Shown: one piece after another, positions 1 through 8,370 of the stretch
Layout: each line of letters begins with the position of its first letter
Position numbering within the stretch: the stretch's first letter is position 1
Assembly (NCBI GenBank): GCA_002706265.1
Contig: PAKU01000016.1
Coordinates: 96,797-160,796, forward strand
Length of the DNA: 64,000 bases
Source of the DNA: Polycyclovorans sp.
Lineage (GTDB): Bacteria; Pseudomonadota; Gammaproteobacteria; Nevskiales; Nevskiaceae
Direction of reading: 5' to 3'
Translations under genes and position numbers: made by a program
The notes under the pieces: generated by a model
Databases searched by the model: none
Seen by the model: only the letters and a program-made list of their open reading frames with translations
Told to the model about the DNA's origin: nothing

Positions 1-2
1 CC

Positions 3-1334
3 TTCCCGGAGGGCACGGCCGCGGCCGAAGCGCTGTCGAGCATCCACGGCGACGGCCGCGAAGCGCACAGCCGTCTGCGCTGGCTGGGGCTGGCGGCCGC
101 GGTTTCGGCGACGGTGAAACTGGTGTCGGATGCCGTGGGCACGCCCTTGCGCGCCAGTCTGCCGGGGAGCCTGTCACTGGGCGGCGGCGCCCTGCCCAGC
201 GTGGGCTTCAAGCAGCTCGGCATCGGGCTGGATGGCTCGCTGCTGATGATCGGCTTCGGCGCCATCATCGGCCCGCGTGCGGGCCTGTCGCTGTTGCTCG
301 GCGCGCTGGTCGCCTGGCTGGGGCTGGCGCCATGGTTGCTGGCCAATGGGCTGGTCACCCCCGGCCCGGCCGATGGCCTGTGGTTCAACGAACTGGTGGG
401 CTGGCTGATCTGGCCCGGCGTGACGCTGATGACCACCGGCGCGCTGGCAAGCCTGTGGCTGGGGCGTCGCCGCACCGCAGCCAGTGACAACGCGGCGCCG
501 CGTGCCGGGCTGCCCCTGCCGTGGCGCTGGTTCGTGCCCGGCAGCGTCGCGGCCGTCTGCCTCACCGTGAGTCTGCAGGTGGCGCTGTTCGACATTGCAG
601 TGATCGTCGCGCTGGCCGCCGTGGTCATGGCGGCGGGACTGGCGATCGTTGCCGCCCGCGTGGTCGGAGAAACCGGCATTCCGCCCATCGGGGCGCTGGG
701 CAAGATCGCCCAGCTGGGCGTGGGCGCCATGGCACCCGGCACGGCCACGGCCAACCTGATGGGCGCCAACGTCACCGGCGGCGCGGCGGGCCAGACCGGC
801 GACCTGCTCAATGACCTGAAGGCAGGCGCGCTGCTTGGCGCCCGTCCCGCCCCGCTGTTCGCCGCCCAACTGCTGGGGGTGCTGGTGGGCTCGATCGTCG
901 GCAGTCTCAGCTACAGCCTGCTGATTCCCGACCCGATGACCATGCTGCTGACGCCCGAGTGGCCGGCCCCCGCGGTCGCCACCTGGAAGGCCGTGGCCGA
1001 GGTGATGGCCGCAGGGGTGGGCGCCCTGCCGCCGCTGAGCCTGCCGGCCGCGCTGATCGGCGGACTGGCCGGGCTGGCACTGGCCTTCTGGCAATTCAGG
1101 GCGCCGCCCCACCGGGCGCGCTGGGCACCCAGCCCGGCGGCGCTGGGGCTGGCGTTCGTGATTCCGGCGTGGATCGCCTTCGGGCTCTGCCTGGGCGCGC
1201 TGCTGGCCGCCGGCGTGCAGCGCCTGGCGCCGCACTGGGCGCTGCGCAACCTGATTGCCGTGGCCGCCGGCCTGGTGGCCGGCGAGTCACTGGCGGGCGT
1301 GGCCAGTGCCTTCCAGACCCTGCTCGCAGGCTGA
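3..1334 (+). CDS. OPT family oligopeptide transporter, C-terminal part
   Basis: The frame is open from the first bases of the window, so the 5' end lies outside; 443 residues are visible. The visible N-terminus reads FPEGTAAAEAL, a segment typical of OPT (oligopeptide/metal-chelate) transporters, and is followed by about ten hydrophobic spans rich in Gly, Ala and Leu. OPT proteins import small peptides or metal chelates across the inner membrane. The internal segment VGETGIPPIGALGKIAQL is also typical of the family. The substrate cannot be told from sequence. The gene ends with TGA, and an exported amidohydrolase follows on the same strand about 110 bases later. Confidence 0.85.
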   Translation, partial: FPEGTAAAEALSSIHGDGREAHSRLRWLGLAAAVSATVKLVSDAVGTPLRASLPGSLSLGGGALPSVGFKQLGIGLDGSLLMIGFGAIIGPRAGLSLLLGALVAWLGLAPWLLANGLVTPGPADGLWFNELVGWLIWPGVTLMTTGALASLWLGRRRTAASDNAAPRAGLPLPWRWFVPGSVAAVCLTVSLQVALFDIAVIVALAAVVMAAGLAIVAARVVGETGIPPIGALGKIAQLGVGAMAPGTATANLMGANVTGGAAGQTGDLLNDLKAGALLGARPAPLFAAQLLGVLVGSIVGSLSYSLLIPDPMTMLLTPEWPAPAVATWKAVAEVMAAGVGALPPLSLPAALIGGLAGLALAFWQFRAPPHRARWAPSPAALGLAFVIPAWIAFGLCLGALLAAGVQRLAPHWALRNLIAVAAGLVAGESLAGVASAFQTLLAG

Positions 1335-1444
1335 GCCCGCACGCTCAATCCGCCATTTCAGCAGGCACTCAGCGGCGGGCACCGAAACTTCGCGCCACCC
1401 TGGGCGGCAATGGCCTCGCCAGAGGGCCGATAAAAACAACGACG

Positions 1445-2464
1445 GTGAACGACGTGTCCGTGAACAAAGTGTTGCTCAGTGCGCTGCCCGCGCTTGCCCT
1501 GCTGCTGCCCACGATGGCCGCCGCCGACCGCATCTACACCGACGCGCAGTTGCATTACGTCAATTTCGTGCAGGAAACCGACGGCATGAAAGCGCTGTTC
1601 AGGGCCATGGACGAGGCCAACATCCACGACGTGGCGATCATGGGCCTGGGGGTGATCAAAAAGTGGGAGGAGTCCGCGCCCAAGGAGCCTCGCTATTACA
1701 TGGGCGACGAGGCGCCGGTCTACTACTACAGCGCCACCGACGCGATGCTGGCGCAGGACATTCTGGCCCTGCCCGCCGAGCAGCAGGCGCGCCTGCACCC
1801 GTTCATCAGCGGCTTCAATCCCACCGACATGAACGCGGTCAACCACATCGAGATGATGATGGAGATGCATCCCGGGCTGTGGAAAGGCATCGGCGAAATT
1901 CTCACCCGCCACGATGACCTGACGGCGCTGACCAAAGGCGAAACGCCGCGCGCCAATCACCCGGCGCTGATGCGCGTTTACGAGTTCGCCGCCAAGCATG
2001 ATCTGCCGGTCATCCTGCACAGCAACATCACCTCGAAACGCGAAGCCAAACCCATCTACCGCGAAGAGCTTGAAGAGGCGCTGAGCCGCAATCCCGACAC
2101 CAAGATCATCTGGGCGCACGCCGGCACCAGCGCCGAGATTCACCGTTATCAGGGCCGGGTCGAAGGTCTGTTCAAGATCGTCAGCGACCTGCTGGCGACC
2201 TACGACAATCTGTACATCGACCTGTCATGGACGATGCTCGATCCCTATCTGATCCACGACGGCCAGGCCGATTCCGACTGGCTGGGACTGGTCAAGGCCT
2301 ATCCCGACCGCTTCATGGCCGGCACCGATCTGGTGGGGCGCTTCGACAACCTGGGCAAGAACATCCACGAATTCGAGCCGTTCCTCGACGCGCTGCCCAA
2401 CGACGTGGCCGACCGCGTGGCGCGCACCAACCTGCTGGGCCTGTTGCCCAAAAGTGACGACTGA
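1445..2464 (+). CDS. Exported amidohydrolase-family protein (Amidohydro_2-like)
   Basis: Predicted 339 residues with a GTG start. In-frame GTGs at 1445, 1454 and 1460 are all possible; the one at 1460 would give a classic signal peptide (MNKVLLSALPALALLLP, then an AAA cleavage region). The mature part is a TIM-barrel-like metal-dependent hydrolase: it starts IYTDAQLHYVNF and carries HPFISGFNP, VILHSN, IIWAHAGTS and MAGTDLV segments placed as in the Amidohydro_2 superfamily. The usual first-strand HxH is reduced to a single His (DAQLHY), so catalysis or metal use may differ. It probably acts in the periplasm. The substrate is unknown. Confidence 0.75.
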   Translation: MNDVSVNKVLLSALPALALLLPTMAAADRIYTDAQLHYVNFVQETDGMKALFRAMDEANIHDVAIMGLGVIKKWEESAPKEPRYYMGDEAPVYYYSATDAMLAQDILALPAEQQARLHPFISGFNPTDMNAVNHIEMMMEMHPGLWKGIGEILTRHDDLTALTKGETPRANHPALMRVYEFAAKHDLPVILHSNITSKREAKPIYREELEEALSRNPDTKIIWAHAGTSAEIHRYQGRVEGLFKIVSDLLATYDNLYIDLSWTMLDPYLIHDGQADSDWLGLVKAYPDRFMAGTDLVGRFDNLGKNIHEFEPFLDALPNDVADRVARTNLLGLLPKSDD

Positions 2465-2473
2465 GCCGGCCGG

Positions 2474-3118
2474 TCAGGCCAGGGCGTCGATCAACACCGT
2501 GCCCAGCGAGAACAGACCGATCACCGTCACGAGTATGCCCGCCAACCGCGCCATCGCCAGCGCTTCATGACCGTTGATGCGCCGACCGCTGCGTGCCGCA
2601 ACTGCCGCATAGGCCAGCTTGACGCCGCCCACCGCGACGGCGGCGGCGGCCATGACGATGGCGGTGTCGGGCACCGTGAGCGCACCCAGATTGACAAAGG
2701 CCGGCAGAAAGCCCAGATAAAAAAGCACCGCCTTCTGGTCGCCCAGGGTCAGCGCCAGGCCGCTGAAGAAGCTGCCGAACACCGAGGCCGGTGCGACCTC
2801 GGCACCGGTTGACACCATGCCGTGACTGCGCCGCCACAGCGCCTGGCCCAACCACACCAGGTAAAGCGCTCCGGCGATCTTGATGGCGACGAAGAACGGG
2901 CCCAGCCACTCGATCAGCATCGCCAGCCCGGCAATCGCCAACACGATGAAGAACAGATCGCCCAGCACCACGCCGGCGCTGACCCACGCGCCGTGCATGA
3001 ACCCCTGGGTCGCGGCGCGCGTGGTGACGATCAGCACACTGGTGCTGGGCACCGTCGCCAACACGGCCATGGCGGTGAACAGGGCCGCGATGCCGCCGAA
3101 AGAAAGGGTGATGTCCAT
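2474..3118 (-). CDS. LysE-family translocator
   Basis: 214 residues with six hydrophobic segments, matching the LysE/RhtB amino-acid and metabolite exporters in length and layout. The N-terminal ATVPSTSVLIVTTRAATQGFMHG corresponds to the family's P-G-P-rich first helix and loop, although the canonical PGP is degraded here to PST. The FYLGFLPAFV segment in the middle is also characteristic. It is an inner-membrane exporter, probably of amino acids, with unknown substrate. It converges on the amidohydrolase gene with only 9 bases between the stop codons. Confidence 0.8.
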   Translation of the reverse strand: MDITLSFGGIAALFTAMAVLATVPSTSVLIVTTRAATQGFMHGAWVSAGVVLGDLFFIVLAIAGLAMLIEWLGPFFVAIKIAGALYLVWLGQALWRRSHGMVSTGAEVAPASVFGSFFSGLALTLGDQKAVLFYLGFLPAFVNLGALTVPDTAIVMAAAAVAVGGVKLAYAAVAARSGRRINGHEALAMARLAGILVTVIGLFSLGTVLIDALA

Positions 3119-3617
3119 TTTCGCGAAGGGCCGGCTCAGGCCGCGCCGGGCGTGCGCCGGCCGTCGATCCGGCGGGGCGCGATTGCCTCAGGCCTCAGGC
3201 CGAGAGCCCCCCGAATACCGTCGCGCGCCATCGCCCCATGCGCCGGCTTGAATCGCCCCTTCAGCACACACCCCTCCCTTCTTGTTCGGCTGCCGTTCAG
3301 GTTCATTAGGCGACATGCGTCGCGCGGACGCAAGCGCCCGGACGTGGTGTCGCTCGTTGCGCTGACGCAGGCTGCCGGCGGGCGATGGAGCCCAACGCCG
3401 GCTACCGGCCCACGCTCGCGGAGCAAATCAGCGGCGCGTCACGGTGTCGGCGGCGGCGACGGTTGCGGCGCGCGAACCGGCAAGATGCTCCAACCGTTCC
3501 CGGTCCACTGCCGCCAACACGCAGTGCCGCTCGACCCCTCTTGGCTGCCATCACGTCCTCCAGGCTTCAGGGCCTGGGTCCGAAAGGTCGCATCGAATGC
3601 GACGTTCGTAGATGTAT
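3119..3617. other. Non-coding stretch upstream of the LysE gene
   Basis: About 500 bases in which I see no convincing gene. Open frames on both strands are short, have biased composition and resemble no protein family I know. It lies between the start of the LysE-family gene and the PIN-domain remnant, and together with the next 0.5 kb looks like decayed intergenic sequence. Confidence 0.5.
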
Positions 3618-3827
3618 TCATGAATCGAACGACTCAAGCAGCACCCGATGCTCCTGGCCCGCAAGGGGCACGGCACTGAGGGGGATGCGCTGATCAAAAC
3701 GCACCAACCGCCCGCCGCGTTGCACCGCCAGGGCCAGCAGAGACAACTCGGTTCGCGGTCGCGGACTGTGAATGTGGGCGTGTCGAAAGTGCGTGGCATC
3801 CAGCAGGCTGATGTCATCGGGCCAGAA
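3618..3827 (-). pseudogene. Truncated VapC-like PIN-domain toxin remnant
   Basis: The last 69 codons of this frame read FWPDDISLLD, RTELSLLALAV and GGRLVRFDQRIPLSAV, which is the C-terminal half of a VapC/PIN ribonuclease (family pattern FWPDD-SLLD...TD-YLLALAV..GGRL-TFDR-I). The frame runs upstream, but only a short Ala-rich piece before FWPDD still fits; no PIN N-terminus with its first catalytic Asp is readable. The conserved Asp before the LLALAV helix has become Glu. No antitoxin gene is adjacent. I read it as a dead toxin fragment; the exact break point is uncertain. Confidence 0.6.
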
Positions 3828-4126
3828 GGCATGTGCAGCGCCGTTCAATGCTGGGGCGCATGCGCGCCGCGCGGTCTTCGAGGCGACGCACATCGAACCC
3901 CAGATCGCCGAACAGGGACTGACCCGCGTCGCCGGACTTACGCCGCGGCGAAGCACGCACGTCTTTGCGCACGCGACCCGCTGCGCTCGGAACTGGACAA
4001 GACAGCCGCGTCCGCCAGAACACCGGCCAGGGGCTCGAATCAATACGCGGCCCACCACGTCGCTCAAGGCTGCCAAGCCGCGCAGCGTCACCTGCCGCTT
4101 AGGGGCCCTCGACGCGCCTGAGACAC

Positions 4127-4153
4127 AAAAAAGCCCCGCCAGGGCGGGGCTTT
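4127..4153 (-). terminator. Rho-independent terminator of the outer-membrane protein gene
   Basis: On the minus strand a GC-rich stem (AAAGCCCCGCC pairing with GGCGGGGCTTT) is followed by six T residues. It begins about 20 bases past the stop codon of the outer-membrane protein gene that ends at 4176, in the right orientation to terminate it. Confidence 0.85.
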
Positions 4154-4175
4154 GGTTCAACCGGTCAGGCTCAAA

Positions 4176-4766
4176 TCAGAAGTGGTAACCGGCGCCAAGG
4201 CGCAGGTCATTGATGTCTTGATCGAACCCGCGGTCACTCAGTTGGGTCATGCGGTAGTCGCCGAAAATGCTGATCTGCGGCGTGGCCTGATACCGGAGCC
4301 CCACGAGAAATTCGGGGCCGTCAAGATCATCCAGTTGCACGAAGCCAATGCTGCCGTGGGCGGTGAACTGCGGCGCGAGCCCAAATTCCAGGCCCCCGTG
4401 AACGCCGAAGCCATCGTCATCGGTTCCGCCATCACTGTCCACGTTGATGTACTCGAGCCTGCCCACCATATTGACGTTCTGACGCAGCGGCGCCGTCAGC
4501 CCGGCTCCGAACCGCAATTGATCAAGGTCGCCAACGAAGTCGTAATCAACCGTCTGATACTCCGCGGTCAGAAACCACTGATCCGCGATGAGGAAGCGCC
4601 CCTTGGTGCCGAAGCCGTCCCCTTCAAGATCGCCGCCCCTGGTCTCGATTTCGGAATCGATTACGACGTAACCGTCGATATGCCCCACTGAAGTCTGCTG
4701 CGCGCCTGCATGGAATGCGGCCGCAGACAGCACCAGCGCACAGAGTCCCGATTGATAGTGTTTCAT
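4176..4766 (-). CDS. Outer-membrane beta-barrel protein (porin/OmpA-like barrel)
   Basis: Predicted 196 residues. The start at 4766 is supported by an AGGAG Shine-Dalgarno 6 bases upstream and gives a standard signal peptide (MKHYQSGLCALVLSAAAFHAGA). The mature protein alternates short polar turns with amphipathic strands (for example GRFLIADQWFLTAEYQTVDY) and ends in LRLGAGYHF, a C-terminal aromatic residue being the usual recognition signal for BAM-assembled barrels. The size fits an eight-stranded barrel. Its turns are Asp/Gly-rich (DSDGGTDDDGFG). Function is unknown; a small porin or structural outer-membrane protein is likely. It is followed by a strong terminator. Confidence 0.8.
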   Translation of the reverse strand: MKHYQSGLCALVLSAAAFHAGAQQTSVGHIDGYVVIDSEIETRGGDLEGDGFGTKGRFLIADQWFLTAEYQTVDYDFVGDLDQLRFGAGLTAPLRQNVNMVGRLEYINVDSDGGTDDDGFGVHGGLEFGLAPQFTAHGSIGFVQLDDLDGPEFLVGLRYQATPQISIFGDYRMTQLSDRGFDQDINDLRLGAGYHF

Positions 4767-5017
4767 GAAAATCTCCTGAGTTTTGTTATCGATCGCCGCC
4801 CACTTGCGGACCCCAAAACAGTAGCGCAGCGAAGATGAACGGCTGTCGAAGATACCGCGAATGACGACGGCCGCGCACCAAAATAGGGCGCCATCACGGC
4901 ACGGATGGACGCGGACCGCCGCGCGCCTTGTGAACCGCGCCCTTGCGCCCTCGACCCCCCGCGCCGGCGGCCCCGCGTCTGCGACCATACGCCTCCCGCC
5001 CCCTAAACTCCGCCCCC

Positions 5018-5455
5018 ATGAACTTCAACGATTTCACGCCCGGCCAAACCCTGACGCTGGGGCCGGTGTCGCTCAGCGAAGCCGAGATCATCGACTTCGC
5101 GCGCTTGTGGGACCCGCAGCCGTTCCACACCGACCCGCAGTGGGCGGCCAACAGCCGCTGGAAGGGGCTGATCGCCAGTGGCTGGCAGACCTGCGCGCTG
5201 ACCATGCGCACCGTCTGCGAGGGGCCACTGCGGGACTCAGGCTCCATCGGCTCGCCGGGCCTCGAATACCTGAAGTGGAACGCCCCGGTGCGCCCCGGTG
5301 ACGCGCTGACCATCACCCTCGACGTGCGCGACACCGGGCTGTCGTCCAGCGGCAAGGTCGGCAAGCTGCGCTGGCAGTGGCGGGTGCACAACCAGCACGG
5401 GGCGCTGGTGCTCGACACCATCGCCACCGTTCTGTTCGACCTGGCGGCCGAATGA
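5018..5455 (+). CDS. MaoC-like hydratase/dehydratase domain protein
   Basis: 145 residues with an ATG start. It is a single hot-dog fold of the MaoC (R-hydratase-like) family: it begins with [37 protein letters not shown], where Asp and His of DPQPFHTD are the catalytic pair known in enoyl-CoA hydratases, followed by [11 protein letters not shown] and a strand reading APVRPGDAL. Such proteins hydrate or dehydrate acyl-CoA thioesters. The acyl substrate cannot be inferred. It sits upstream of dusC on the same strand, with 52 bases between them, so the two may be cotranscribed. Confidence 0.85.
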   Translation: MNFNDFTPGQTLTLGPVSLSEAEIIDFARLWDPQPFHTDPQWAANSRWKGLIASGWQTCALTMRTVCEGPLRDSGSIGSPGLEYLKWNAPVRPGDALTITLDVRDTGLSSSGKVGKLRWQWRVHNQHGALVLDTIATVLFDLAAE

Positions 5456-5507
5456 CCCGCGTGCGCGCGCGGCTCGGGCGTCCGCTGCCGGCCGCCGCTG
5501 CAGCACC

Positions 5508-6500
5508 ATGAAGATTGCCCTGGCCCCGATGGAGGGCGTGGTCGATGCCCGCATGCGGCAGATGATCACCGCCGTGGGCGGCATCGACTGGTGCGTGACC
5601 GAGTTCGTGCGCGTCACCGACCGGCTGATGCCGCCCAAGGTTTTTCTAGCCCTCGCGCCAGAGCTGAAACGCGGCTGCCAGACCGCCAGCGGCACGCCGG
5701 TCAGGGTGCAGCTGCTGGGCGGTGATCCGCAGTGCATGGCCGAAAACGCCGCCCGGGCCGCCGAGCTGGGCGCGCCGGTGATCGACCTCAACTTCGGCTG
5801 CCCGGCAAAAATCGTCAACCGCAACCGCGGTGGCGCCATTCTGCTGGACGACCCCGAGCTGCTGCACCGCATCGTTGGCGCCGTGCGTCGCGCGGTGCCG
5901 GCCCACGTTCCGGTCACCGCGAAGATGCGACTCGGCTACGCGAGCACCGACCGGGCGCTCGACTGCGCGCGGGCACTGGCCAGCGGCGGTGCGGCCGAGA
6001 TGGTGGTCCACGCCCGCACCCGCGCCGACGGCTACAACCCGCCGGCCCACTGGTCATGGATTGCGCGCATCGCCGAGGTGGTGCCGGTGCCGGTCTATGC
6101 CAACGGCGAGGTCTGGTCGGTTGCCGACTGGCGCCGTTGCCGCGCCGAAAGCGGCGTCGCCGACCTGATGCTGGGTCGCGGACTGATCGCCCGCCCCGAT
6201 CTGGCCCGGCAGATTCGCGCCGCCGCCGAAGGCCGGGCACTGACCCCGCTGGCATGGCCCGAACTGACCGCGATGATCAGCCGCTACTGGCAGGCCATTC
6301 GCACTGAGGTGCCCGAACGCCACGCCCCCGGGCGGCTCAAACAGTGGGTGTTCGCGCTGTCACGCCATTACCCCGAAGCGCAGGCGTTCTTTCTCGAGAT
6401 TCGCCGCGGCCGGGAGTGCGCGTCGCTGGACGCCGCCGTGGCGTCACAACTGGCCGCGACTCATTCCTCCGCGGCGCGCGGCTCGAGGGTCGCCGCCTGA
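5508..6500 (+). CDS. dusC: tRNA-dihydrouridine(16) synthase DusC
   Basis: 330 residues. The N-terminus [13 protein letters not shown] is the first strand of the FMN-binding TIM barrel. NFGCPAK (catalytic Cys near residue 98) followed by [12 protein letters not shown] is the DusC subfamily signature. KMRLGY, VVHART and YANGEVW are further flavin and tRNA contact segments. It reduces U16 of tRNAs to dihydrouridine using NADPH. The last 40 bases overlap the 3' end of a convergent gene. Confidence 0.93.
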   Translation: MKIALAPMEGVVDARMRQMITAVGGIDWCVTEFVRVTDRLMPPKVFLALAPELKRGCQTASGTPVRVQLLGGDPQCMAENAARAAELGAPVIDLNFGCPAKIVNRNRGGAILLDDPELLHRIVGAVRRAVPAHVPVTAKMRLGYASTDRALDCARALASGGAAEMVVHARTRADGYNPPAHWSWIARIAEVVPVPVYANGEVWSVADWRRCRAESGVADLMLGRGLIARPDLARQIRAAAEGRALTPLAWPELTAMISRYWQAIRTEVPERHAPGRLKQWVFALSRHYPEAQAFFLEIRRGRECASLDAAVASQLAATHSSAARGSRVAA

Positions 6501-6901
6501 TCCTCGACCCGCGGCGGCCGGATCAGCACCACGGCGCCGGCGTCGCGGGTCAAGACCAGCACCGGGCCATCGCCCGGCCGCTCGATGCCATCGGTGCCGG
6601 TCACGATCCACAGGTTGTGGCGCAAGAAGGCCCGGTACGGGCGGGCCGCCTCGGCAACGTCGCGCCCCAGATGTTCAGACCAGACCTTGCGCGCAATCGC
6701 CATGGCCGTGCGCTCACCGGCAATCGAACCGCGCGGCTGCTCCAGCGCCACCCTGGCCTCGCGGTCAACCTCGGTCATGAAGCTGTCCACCCAGTTTCGC
6801 CAGTCGCGCTCCGGGAACACGCGATGCTGACCGGCAGCGGCAAAACTTGCCAGCACCAGTACAGCGCCAACCCACTTGCCCAGCTTGGAATGAACACTCA
6901 T
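6461..6901 (-). CDS. Small exported protein, NTF2-fold-immunity-like
   Basis: 146 residues from an ATG at 6901 (a TTG lies one codon upstream). The N-terminus ([16 protein letters not shown]) looks like a signal peptide. The middle reads [19 protein letters not shown], then [17 protein letters not shown], which resembles the NTF2-fold immunity-protein family (an Ala/Ile-rich helix, a G of the hairpin, then RP...W.V.GT). I see no toxin partner next to it, so a role in immunity is only a similarity-based guess. Its 3' end overlaps dusC by 40 bases tail to tail. Confidence 0.6.
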   Translation of the reverse strand: MSVHSKLGKWVGAVLVLASFAAAGQHRVFPERDWRNWVDSFMTEVDREARVALEQPRGSIAGERTAMAIARKVWSEHLGRDVAEAARPYRAFLRHNLWIVTGTDGIERPGDGPVLVLTRDAGAVVLIRPPRVEDQAATLEPRAAEE

Positions 6902-6945
6902 CAATCGGAGGGTACCGTCTCGACGATTGCGGCGAGCGTCAATGA

Positions 6946-7019
6946 TGGAGCGGGTGAAGGGAATCGAACCCTCGTCAGTTGCTTGGGAAGCAACAGCTCT
7001 ACCATTGAGCTACACCCGC
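6946..7019 (-). tRNA. tRNA-Gly (CCC anticodon)
   Basis: On the minus strand a full cloverleaf can be folded: acceptor stem GCGGGTG/CACCCGC, D-arm GCTCAATGGTAGAGC, anticodon stem GTTGC/GCAAC with the seven-base loop TTCCCAA (anticodon CCC), and T-arm with GGTTCGATTCC. The 3' CCA is encoded (minus-strand CTCCA after the acceptor stem). Total length is 74 bases including CCA. A partial, mutated copy of the D-arm and anticodon half lies about 0.6 kb further on. Confidence 0.93.
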
Positions 7020-7215
7020 CTTCCAGAAAAATCCCTTTGCGATTAGCACCTTGCGCGTGAGGAATGATTGCAGCCCCTCGCGCTCGTCTGGTGCGCGGCC
7101 CCAGAACGCGACACGCTACCCGTAGGACCCATGCCTGCGCTCGCGGGCCGAATGTTACACCCTCCACACCCCCCGTTACAGCAGGGCATTGGCGTTTTTC
7201 GACGTGCGCGATTCG

Positions 7216-7449
7216 TTATGACTTTGGCGGCCCTTGCAGGTCGGCGTGTTCCGGTGGATCGGCGCGCGGCACGAGCCGCAACGTTCCCCTTTTGTCCAGC
7301 CGTGCGGCGAGCTTGACCATCAGGGGAACATCCTCGGGATCTGTGCTCCACACCAGCGTCTCGAACTGCCGAAGCAGGTCGTCGATGCCGCCTTCAATCA
7401 CCTCGGGGATGAATCCCGGGGTCTTTTCAGGGCTTGGATTGAAGGTCAT
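7216..7449 (-). CDS. Hypothetical small protein
   Basis: 77 residues from an ATG at 7449. The protein is acidic and amphipathic (GFIPEVIEGGIDDLLRQFETLVW, then a Lys/Arg patch and a Pro-rich tail), with no membrane segment or motif I recognise. Amino-acid composition is normal rather than that of an antisense shadow, which is the main reason to list it. No clear ribosome-binding site is visible. It may equally be a chance frame. Confidence 0.35.
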   Translation of the reverse strand: MTFNPSPEKTPGFIPEVIEGGIDDLLRQFETLVWSTDPEDVPLMVKLAARLDKRGTLRLVPRADPPEHADLQGPPKS

Positions 7450-7576
7450 GTCGGGCCTGCCGTGCGCCGCGCACGTCACGAAGAGGAGGCACATGCTGCC
7501 TCATCGGCCGGCGATGTGGATCACAACATCCGGGCCCGATCGCACACGCACCTGCGCGACCTCACAGCGCGCGCCC

Positions 7577-7601
7577 GGGAAGCGACTGCTCTACCATTGA
7601 A
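7577..7601 (-). pseudogene. Partial tRNA copy (D-arm and anticodon half)
   Basis: The 24 bases starting GGGAAGCGACTGCTCTACCA match 21 of 24 positions of the anticodon-loop to D-arm part of the intact tRNA-Gly(CCC) about 600 bases to the left, in the same orientation. Neither the acceptor stem nor the T-arm can be found around it. It looks like the stub of a second tRNA-Gly gene or of an attachment site left by a lost element. Confidence 0.55.
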
Positions 7602-7675
7602 TCCGTTCGCTCAGCGCCCCAATCACGGCGCCATCGCGCCCCATTCAGCCCTGCACCCGCCGCAAGCCTCCACAC

Positions 7676-7867
7676 ATGACCGTCAACGGCCAGCCCCATC
7701 CCGGAACACCGCCCACCGTGGCGGCCCTGATCGACGAGCTTGCGCTGGCCGGCCGGCGCATTGCCGTGTCGGTCAATGGCGCCGTGGTCCCGCGCTCGAC
7801 CTGGCCGGCGCAGGCCCTCGCGCCGGGGGATCAGGTTGAAATCGTGCACGCGGTGGGCGGTGGTTGA
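7676..7867 (+). CDS. thiS: Sulfur carrier protein ThiS
   Basis: 63 residues, the usual ThiS length, with a ubiquitin-like beta-grasp fold: starts MTVNGQP, has the PTVAALIDELALAGRRIAVSVNGAVVPRS core, and ends in VHAVGGG, the C-terminal Gly-Gly that is adenylated by ThiF and loaded as thiocarboxylate for thiazole synthesis with ThiG. It is unusual in standing alone: no thiG follows; the next gene is on the opposite strand. Confidence 0.9.
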   Translation: MTVNGQPHPGTPPTVAALIDELALAGRRIAVSVNGAVVPRSTWPAQALAPGDQVEIVHAVGGG

Positions 7868-7888
7868 TCAACCCCGGCTGAAAGGCGC

Positions 7889-8254
7889 TCAGCAGCGGCC
7901 CTTCTTGGCCTGACCCGGCGGGCAGAACGAACCGTTGTAATTGCCGCGACCGCGCGCGTCATAGCGATGGTCGTAACGGCTGTCGTAATGGCGATGGTCC
8001 CGACGGCGATGGTCGTCATCGACATAGCGGTAGCGATCATCCCGATCGTCGCTGCGATTGCCGATCACCGCCCCGGTGGCACCGCCAATGCCGGCGCCGA
8101 TGATGGCGCCGTTGGTGCCGCCCACCTCGTTGCCGATGACCGCGCCCACCGCACCACCCAGGCCGCCGCCGATGGCGGCTTCGGTGTCACCGGCCATTAC
8201 CTGACCCGCGGCCATGCTGGCGGCCAGCGTCGTTGCCAAGATGAGTTTTTTCAT
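7889..8254 (-). CDS. Glycine-zipper exported protein
   Basis: 121 residues. Two in-frame ATGs (8260 and 8254) follow an AGGAG; the second has the better spacing (8 bases) and gives the signal peptide MKKLILATTLAASMAAGQVMA. The mature N-terminus is a glycine zipper (GGGLGGAVGAVIGNEVGG followed by a second G/A repeat) as in outer-membrane-associated 17-kDa-antigen-like lipoproteins, though no lipobox is present. The C-terminal half is very rich in Asp, Arg, His and Tyr (RSDDRDDRYRYVDDDHRRRD). It probably acts in the envelope; its role is unknown. Confidence 0.8.
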   Translation of the reverse strand: MKKLILATTLAASMAAGQVMAGDTEAAIGGGLGGAVGAVIGNEVGGTNGAIIGAGIGGATGAVIGNRSDDRDDRYRYVDDDHRRRDHRHYDSRYDHRYDARGRGNYNGSFCPPGQAKKGRC

Positions 8255-8370
8255 TGCCATGACTCCTGATTGAGAGGCGTCCACCGTGCGGTGCGGCGCG
8301 TGACCCATGGCTGAACCCCGCACCCGGGCGCCGCGACCTTTGTCACAGTTTGCCGGGTGGCAGCTCCGCC

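Noticed and set aside
7450..7675. Possible TPP riboswitch before thiS
   Set aside because: I found no CTGAGA-type TPP core in the bases upstream of thiS.
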